Shown here: positions 6,281 to 9,654 of the stretch, piece after piece | Position numbering within the stretch: position 1 is the first letter of the stretch | Layout: every line of letters begins with the position of its first letter | Assembly (NCBI GenBank): GCA_934643435.1 | Contig: CAKUCJ010000031.1 | Coordinates: 1-9,654, forward strand | Direction: 5' to 3' | Origin: an uncultured Collinsella sp. | GTDB taxonomy: Bacteria; Actinomycetota; Coriobacteriia; Coriobacteriales; Coriobacteriaceae | Length of the DNA stretch: 9,654 bases | Position numbers and translations under genes: made by a program | Notes under the pieces: generated by a model | Databases searched by the model: none | The model's input: only the letters and a program-made list of their open reading frames with translations | What the model was told of the DNA's origin: nothing

Positions 6281-6991
6281 ATGGGTCAGAAAGTCTACCC
6301 CACCGGCTTCCGTCTTGGCATCACCGAGAACTGGCGCTCCCGCTGGTTCGCAGAGAAGGATTACGCTAAGACCCTCGGTAACGATCTCGAGATCCGCAAG
6401 TACCTCGAGAAGCGTCTTTCCCGCGCAGCTGTCTCCCGCGTCGAGATCGAGCGCGCTGGCGACAAGGTGAAGGTCATCATCCTCACCGCTCGCCCCGGCG
6501 TTGTCATCGGTAAGAAGGGTGCCGAGATCGATACCCTCCGCACCGAGCTCGAGAAGGTCGCTGGCGTCTCCAAGGGCCAGCTCTCCGTCGACGTTGTCGA
6601 GATCAAGCGCCCCGAGCTCGACGCCAACCTCGTTGCTCAGTCCATTGCCGAGCAGCTCGAGGGCCGCGTTGCCTTCCGTCGCGCTATGCGCAAGGCTGTC
6701 CAGTCTGCCCGCAAGGCCGGCGCTAAGGGCATCCGTATCCAGTGCTCCGGTCGTCTCGGCGGTGCCGAGATGGGCCGTCGTGAGTGGTACCGTGAGGGTC
6801 GCGTGCCTCTGCACACCCTTCGTGCCAAGATCGACTACGGCACGGCTGTCGCCAGCACCACCATGGGCGCTTGCGGCGTGAAGGTCTGGATCTACCTGGG
6901 CGAGAAGCTCCCGGGCCAGCCTGTTCCCAACCCTGCACTCGAGGGCTCTTCCCGTCCTCGTCGTCGTAACTCCGAGAGGAGGGGTCAGTAG
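6281..6991 (+). CDS. rpsC: 30S ribosomal protein S3 (uS3)
   Basis: A 236-residue protein of normal length. S3 lies at the mRNA entry channel of the 30S head and has helicase-like mRNA-unwinding activity together with S4 and S5. The N-terminus [15 protein letters not shown] is typical. A KH RNA-binding domain carries the GxxG loop as GKKG (77-80), and the C-terminal domain has the conserved [20 protein letters not shown] run. The tail is Arg-rich. AAAGGAGG (6262-6269) at the end of rplV is its ribosome-binding site. Its stop TAG shares one base with the GTG start of rplP, a one-base overlap typical of translational coupling. Confidence 0.97.
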   Translation: MGQKVYPTGFRLGITENWRSRWFAEKDYAKTLGNDLEIRKYLEKRLSRAAVSRVEIERAGDKVKVIILTARPGVVIGKKGAEIDTLRTELEKVAGVSKGQLSVDVVEIKRPELDANLVAQSIAEQLEGRVAFRRAMRKAVQSARKAGAKGIRIQCSGRLGGAEMGRREWYREGRVPLHTLRAKIDYGTAVASTTMGACGVKVWIYLGEKLPGQPVPNPALEGSSRPRRRNSERRGQ

Positions 6992-7494
6992 TGCTTGCCC
7001 CTAAGCGTATTCTTCACCGCAAGGTGCAGCGTGGCTCCATGAAGGGCCAGGCCAAGGGTAATACCGAGCTGCATTTCGGCGAGTTTGGTATCCAGGCTCT
7101 CGAGGCCCATTGGATCACCAACCGTCAGATCGAGGCCGCTCGTATTGCCATGACCCGCTACATGAAGCGTGGCGGTCGTGTCTACATCACGATCTTCCCC
7201 GATAAGCCCATCACCAAGAAGCCTGCCGAGACTCGCATGGGTTCTGGTAAGGGTAACCCCGAGGAGTGGGTGGCCGTCGTCAAGCCCGGCCGCATCATGT
7301 TCGAGGTCAAGGGCGTGCCCGAGGAGGTCGCTCGCGAGGCTCTGCGTCTTGCACAGCACAAGCTTCCCATCAAGACCAAGATTGTTGCTGCCAAGAACGC
7401 TGAGCAGCGCATCGAGAAGGAGATGGCTGAGGAGGCCGCTCTCGAGGCCAAGTGGGCTGCTGAGGACGCCGCCGCCGCCAAGGAGGAGAACTAA
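6991..7494 (+). CDS. rplP: 50S ribosomal protein L16 (uL16) with acidic C-terminal extension
   Basis: A 167-residue protein. L16 shapes the A-site tRNA and elongation-factor binding region of the 50S and joins late in assembly. The GTG start at 6991 gives [15 protein letters not shown], the expected N-terminus, and GAGAGGAGGGG (6974-6984) is a good ribosome-binding site. Bacterial L16 usually ends near residue 137-145, soon after the HKLPIKTK segment, here at 123-130. This protein continues with about 30 residues rich in Ala and Glu (136-167), probably a helix or coiled coil. The extension is in frame, keeps the local codon style, and is followed at once by rpmC in a TAATG overlap, so it does not look like a sequencing slip. 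Confidence 0.96.
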   Translation: MLAPKRILHRKVQRGSMKGQAKGNTELHFGEFGIQALEAHWITNRQIEAARIAMTRYMKRGGRVYITIFPDKPITKKPAETRMGSGKGNPEEWVAVVKPGRIMFEVKGVPEEVAREALRLAQHKLPIKTKIVAAKNAEQRIEKEMAEEAALEAKWAAEDAAAAKEEN

Positions 7495-7709
7495 TGAAGC
7501 CCGCAGAGATTCGTGAGCTCTCGGACGCTCAGCTCGTTGAGAAGCTGAAGGAAATGCGCGCCGAGCTCTTTAACCTTCGTTTCCAGATGGCCACCAGCCA
7601 GCTGGACAACACCGCTCGCGTCAACACCGTGAAGAAGGACATCGCTCGCGTCCTCACGGAGCAGCGCGCCCGCGAGATCGCAGCGGAGAAGTCCGCTGTC
7701 GCCGAGTAG
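7494..7709 (+). CDS. rpmC: 50S ribosomal protein L29 (uL29)
   Basis: A 71-residue, mostly helical protein of normal length that lies beside L23 at the exit tunnel. The family segment ELFNLRFQMATSQLDNTARV (24-43) is clear. Its ATG overlaps the rplP stop codon by one base (TAATG), and the ribosome-binding site AAGGAGGAG (7480-7488) lies in the last codons of rplP, so translation is probably coupled. The C-terminus adds a short Ala/Glu-rich tail. Confidence 0.95.
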   Translation: MKPAEIRELSDAQLVEKLKEMRAELFNLRFQMATSQLDNTARVNTVKKDIARVLTEQRAREIAAEKSAVAE

Positions 7710-7725
7710 GACCTAAGGAGAGAAC

Positions 7726-7986
7726 ATGACTGATTCGCGTAACACGCGTAAGGTCCGTACGGGTGTCGTTACCTCCGTCTCCGGTGCCAAGACCATCGTC
7801 GTCACCATCACCGAGCGCAAGCGTCACCCCAAGTACGGCAAGATGATGACCAGCTCCAAGAAGCTGCACGCTCATGACGAGGAGTGCACGGCTGGCGTGG
7901 GCGACACCGTCCGCGTTATGGAGACCCGTCCTATGTCCAAGATGAAGCGTTGGCGCCTCATCGAGGTCGTCGAGCGCGCTAAATAA
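7726..7986 (+). CDS. rpsQ: 30S ribosomal protein S17 (uS17)
   Basis: An 86-residue OB-fold protein of normal length that binds 16S rRNA early in 30S assembly. The segments TGVVTSVSGAKTIVVTI and ERKRHPKYGKMM, and GDTVRVMETRPMSKMKRWRL near the end, are characteristic. AAGGAG (7715-7720) lies 5 nt before the ATG. It closes the second ribosomal block. In E. coli the S10 operon also ends at rpsQ, and here too a non-coding gap (118 nt) separates it from rplN. Confidence 0.97.
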   Translation: MTDSRNTRKVRTGVVTSVSGAKTIVVTITERKRHPKYGKMMTSSKKLHAHDEECTAGVGDTVRVMETRPMSKMKRWRLIEVVERAK

Positions 7987-8013
7987 GCAGTCGCTCTTAC
8001 GACTTGTACGTTT

Positions 8014-8094
8014 CCGAAGATGTGCGTATGCCTGGCTTGCATACCACAGGCCGCATAAAGGCTGCGCACCTCTCTTCGGTTCTTAGTTCGGAGG
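8014..8094 (+). promoter_or_regulatory. Structured leader of rplN (three-way-junction-like RNA)
   Basis: In the rpsQ-rplN gap, 8014-8020 pairs perfectly with 8073-8079 (7 bp) and 8022-8026 with 8065-8069 (5 bp). This stem encloses two side hairpins: 8027-8031 with 8039-8043 (5 bp, 7-base loop) and 8049-8052 with 8060-8063 (4 bp, one wobble). The result is a compact three-way junction of 66 nt. The ribosome-binding site GGAGG (8090-8094) follows 10 nt later, and CCTC (8069-8072) inside the domain could pair with GAGG (8091-8094). No -10/-35 pair is convincing in this gap, so it may act within a read-through transcript. The function as a ribosomal-protein binding site is inferred. Confidence 0.55.
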
Positions 8095-8104
8095 AACATC
8101 TACC

Positions 8105-8473
8105 ATGATTCAGATGCAAACCATGCTGAACGTCGCCGACAACTCCGGCGCTCGCAAGATTCGCTGCATCAAGGTGCTTGGCGGTTCCAAGCGTCGTTAT
8201 GCAGGCATCGGCGATGTGTTCATCGGTGCTGTCCAGGAGGCTACCCCTGGCGCCAACGTCAAGAAGAAGGACGTTGTCCGTTGCGTCGTCGTTCGCACCG
8301 TTAAGGAGATCCGCCGCAAGGATGGCTCCTACATTCGCTTTGATGACAACGCCTGCGTCGTCATCAACAACGATGGTTCGCCCGTCGGCACCCGTATCTT
8401 CGGGCCCGTCGCTCGCGAGCTTCGTGACAAGAAGTACATGAAGATCGTCTCGCTCGCTCCCGAGACCCTGTAG
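8105..8473 (+). CDS. rplN: 50S ribosomal protein L14 (uL14)
   Basis: A 122-residue protein, exactly the usual length. L14 lies at the subunit interface and forms bridges to the 30S; it is also the docking site of the silencing factor RsfS in other bacteria. The N-terminus [19 protein letters not shown] and the segment [10 protein letters not shown] (98-107) are diagnostic. The ATG follows GGAGG (8090-8094) by 10 nt. This is normally the first gene of the spc operon, and it is followed by rplX after 13 nt. Confidence 0.97.
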   Translation: MIQMQTMLNVADNSGARKIRCIKVLGGSKRRYAGIGDVFIGAVQEATPGANVKKKDVVRCVVVRTVKEIRRKDGSYIRFDDNACVVINNDGSPVGTRIFGPVARELRDKKYMKIVSLAPETL

Positions 8474-8486
8474 TTAGGGGAGATAT

Positions 8487-8792
8487 ATGTATATCAAGAA
8501 GGGCGATAAGGTCCAGGTTCTCTCTGGTAAGGATCGCGGCAAGCAGGGCGTTATCCTGCGTGCTCTCCCCGCCGAGAACAAGGTCGTTGTCGAGGGCGTT
8601 TCGGTCGTCAAGAAGGCCGTCAAGCCCAACGCTGCCAACCAGCAGGGCGGCATCGTTTCGCAGGAGGCTCCCATCGACGCCTCCAACGTCAATCTCGTCT
8701 GCCCCGAGTGCGGTAAGGTTACCCGCGTCGGTCACGAGAAGGACGGCAAGAACAAGCTGCGCGTCTGCAAGAAGTGCGGCCACAAGTTCTAA
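8487..8792 (+). CDS. rplX: 50S ribosomal protein L24 (uL24) with four-cysteine zinc-ribbon-like C-terminus
   Basis: A 101-residue protein of normal length. L24 starts 50S assembly by binding the 5' region of 23S rRNA and lies near the tunnel exit. The N-terminal KOW motif is clear: [20 protein letters not shown] (4-23). The C-terminus has two CxxC pairs, C72/C75 and C94/C97, an arrangement able to bind zinc that occurs in some L24 proteins. AGGGGAG (8476-8482) lies 4 nt before the ATG. It is the last ribosomal gene here: rplE, which normally follows closely, is missing and a strong terminator follows 26 nt past the stop codon. Confidence 0.96.
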   Translation: MYIKKGDKVQVLSGKDRGKQGVILRALPAENKVVVEGVSVVKKAVKPNAANQQGGIVSQEAPIDASNVNLVCPECGKVTRVGHEKDGKNKLRVCKKCGHKF

Positions 8793-8818
8793 GCTGCCCG
8801 CAACATCAAGTTGCTAGC

Positions 8819-8855
8819 AAAGGCCCGGATGCCCCACGGCACCCGGGCCTTTTTC
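8819..8855 (+). terminator. Strong Rho-independent terminator after rplX
   Basis: A 10-bp perfect stem (8819-8828 with 8843-8852) continues, past one A-C mismatch, into 4 more pairs (8830-8833 with 8838-8841) closing a CCAC loop. A run of five T (8850-8854) overlaps the stem base. It ends the ribosomal transcript and makes read-through into the distant oxidoreductase gene unlikely. Confidence 0.92.
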
Positions 8856-8863
8856 TATACCTA

Positions 8864-8974
8864 GTCATTGGGGACAGACTTAAATGAGTGGCCGTTGTTT
8901 GGCGGTCATTGGGGACAGACTTAAATGACTAGTCGTTGGGTGTTCTTAAACGACTAGTCGTTTGGGACAGTCTT
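8864..8974. repeat. Short direct repeats containing GGGACAG (REP-like)
   Basis: A 24-nt unit occurs identically at 8864-8887 and 8905-8928, 41 bp apart. A degenerate third copy lies at 8957-8974 (GTCGTTTGGGACAGTCTT). A related GGGACAGTCCC palindrome occurs at 585-595, after the PTS gene. GGGGACAG-containing intergenic repeats in other bacteria are associated with REP elements and their RAYT transposases; applying that here is an inference, and no transposase gene lies in this window. Confidence 0.75.
8923..8963. repeat. 15-bp inverted repeat (hairpin) within the REP-like region
   Basis: 8923-8937 is the reverse complement of 8949-8963 at 14 of 15 positions, the exception being a T-G wobble, around an 11-nt loop (8938-8948). 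Each arm itself contains the palindrome GACTAGTC. It overlaps the second and third direct-repeat copies, so the repeats and the hairpin appear to be one composite element. Confidence 0.75.
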
Positions 8975-9057
8975 CAGCTAAGTTGTGGTGGAATAGTTCC
9001 TGCTTCGCCGTGTAGGGCTTTCATTTAGGAACTATTTCACCGCAACTTCGGAAGATT
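8969..9057. repeat. 89-nt long hairpin (imperfect inverted repeat)
   Basis: 8980-9001 pairs with 9027-9048 over 22 positions, two of them G-T wobbles. A second stem outside a small internal loop pairs 8969-8975 with 9051-9057 (7 bp, one wobble). The loop is 25 nt (9002-9026). The outer arm begins inside the third GGGACAG copy. No T-run follows directly. The wobble-tolerant mismatches fit pairing as RNA or single-stranded DNA. It could be a REP/MITE-type element or a structured RNA. Confidence 0.8.
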
Positions 9058-9063
9058 ATATAT

Positions 9064-9192
9064 TGCGCGTTTGTGCGTATTTGAGTGCGCAGGGTTGCGT
9101 GAACGTGCGTGTATATGCGCCGTCTACGGTCGAATAATGACCGTTTGGCGGTAATATGCGCAAAAGTACGCATATACACGCGTATTTGTGCG
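9064..9192. promoter_or_regulatory. Helically phased TGCG motif array upstream of the oxidoreductase gene
   Basis: TGCG begins at 9064, 9074, 9086, 9096, 9106 and 9116, with steps of 10, 12, 10, 10 and 10 bp, and again at 9157 and 9189. The spacing is close to one DNA turn, so the motifs face the same side of the helix. A cooperative regulator binding site is a plausible reading; I cannot name a regulator. No convincing -35/-10 pair was found for the downstream gene, so its promoter within 9060-9240 remains unplaced. Confidence 0.4.
9107..9181. repeat. Nested inverted repeat with an alternative fold
   Basis: 9107-9119 is the exact reverse complement of 9169-9181 (13 bp). Inside it is a perfect 6-bp hairpin, 9126-9131 with 9139-9144. 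A competing 6-bp hairpin, 9155-9160 with 9169-9174, uses part of the right arm, so the two larger folds exclude each other. It lies 62 nt upstream of the oxidoreductase start and could act as an operator or as RNA if transcribed. Confidence 0.65.
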
Positions 9193-9242
9193 AATATAGA
9201 GCTGTCAGAAATGAAAGACTTCCAGTGACTCAGGAGGCACTC

Positions 9243-9654
9243 ATGGCAGATTCCAAACAGGCTCCACTCGATGCCGCGGCGGCCGCAAAGGCTGCGTTCG
9301 CTTCGGTTCAGGACAAGCCGTTCCCCAACGATATCTTTACGGCTCCCGAGCTCCGTTGGGCCGTGATTGGCTGCGGCGTTATCGCCAACCAGATGGCGCA
9401 GTCCCTCGCCCTTGCCGGCCGCAAGCTCGCTGGCGTTGCCAACCGTACGCTTTCCAAGGCTCAGGCTTTTGCCGAGCAGTATGGCGTCGAGAAGGTGTAC
9501 GACACGGTAGAGGACCTCTATGCCGATCCGAACATCGACGCCGTCTATATCACCACGCCGCACAACACGCATATCACCTATCTGCGTGCCGCGCTGGCCG
9601 CCGGCAAGCACGTGCTCTGCGAGAAGGCCATCACGCTCAATTCCGCCGAGCTCG
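9243..9654 (+). CDS. Gfo/Idh/MocA-family NAD(P)-dependent oxidoreductase (N-terminal part, 3' end outside window)
   Basis: The first 137 codons of a probable sugar or inositol dehydrogenase-like enzyme; the gene continues past the window end. The N-terminal Rossmann fold is clear: the strand WAVIGCG leads into the GxGxxA dinucleotide-binding loop (G43, G45, A48), and ITTPHNTH (103-110) leads to the CEKAIT segment (126-131). Its Glu-Lys pair (E127, K128) corresponds to the conserved EK of the family; the residue after it is Ala where Pro is common. The Rossmann fold starts near residue 38, later than the usual first ten residues, leaving an Ala-rich leader of about 37 residues. The start is supported by AGGAGG (9232-9237), 5 nt before the ATG, and no later start codon precedes the fold. 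Substrate and pathway cannot be told. It is separated from the ribosomal genes by a terminator and 450 nt of repeats. Confidence 0.9.
   Translation, partial: MADSKQAPLDAAAAAKAAFASVQDKPFPNDIFTAPELRWAVIGCGVIANQMAQSLALAGRKLAGVANRTLSKAQAFAEQYGVEKVYDTVEDLYADPNIDAVYITTPHNTHITYLRAALAAGKHVLCEKAITLNSAEL

Noticed and set aside
5831..6814. 327-codon open frame on the - strand opposite rpsS, rplV and rpsC
   Set aside because: It is antisense to three confirmed ribosomal genes, of low complexity and without a family motif.
8864..8974. Spaced direct repeats considered as a small CRISPR array
   Set aside because: Only two exact copies and one degenerate copy, a 17-nt spacer that is too short, and no cas genes.

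Overview
The window looks like chromosomal DNA of a GC-rich actinobacterium of the class Coriobacteriia, most likely Collinsella. This rests on the style of the ribosomal proteins, the GC-rich codon choice and general gene order; no 16S rRNA gene or other decisive marker is present. All supported genes lie on the + strand.

Layout. (1) 1-570: C-terminal part of a PTS sugar permease (EIIC), closed by a terminator. (2) 718-2544: a cation diffusion facilitator metal exporter and a histidine-phosphatase family enzyme, 39 nt apart and probably co-transcribed. (3) 2545-3003: no gene. It holds a 177-nt nested inverted repeat, a promoter-like element, and a folded leader in front of rplC. (4) 3004-8792: twelve ribosomal protein genes, rplC-rplD-rplW, then rplB-rpsS-rplV-rpsC-rplP-rpmC-rpsQ, then rplN-rplX. 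This is the S10 operon plus the start of the spc operon. (5) 8819-8855: a strong intrinsic terminator. (6) 8856-9242: no gene. It holds short direct repeats, two long hairpins and a TGCG motif recurring about every 10 bp. (7) 9243-9654: the start of a Gfo/Idh/MocA-family oxidoreductase, cut by the window end.

Two things stand out. First, the ribosomal cluster is cut at both ends: rpsJ (S10) is not upstream of rplC, and rplE and the rest of spc do not follow rplX. A terminator and an unrelated gene follow instead. Second, the cluster is divided internally. Wide non-coding gaps precede rplB and rplN, where these clusters are usually tight. A 26-nt element upstream of rplC recurs with 3 mismatches upstream of rplB. 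The leaders of rplC, rplB and rplN each fold into a closed hairpin domain. In the rplC and rplB leaders, 6-7 nt inside that domain complement the downstream Shine-Dalgarno region, so a pseudoknot could hide the ribosome-binding site. My inference is three regulated units (rplC-D-W, rplB to rpsQ, rplN-X) with RNA-level feedback by ribosomal proteins. These leaders are the best candidates here for an undescribed regulatory system.

The twelve ribosomal proteins build both subunits: L3, L4, L23, L2, L22, L16, L29, L14 and L24 in the 50S, and S19, S3 and S17 in the 30S. The flanking transport and metabolic genes appear functionally unrelated.
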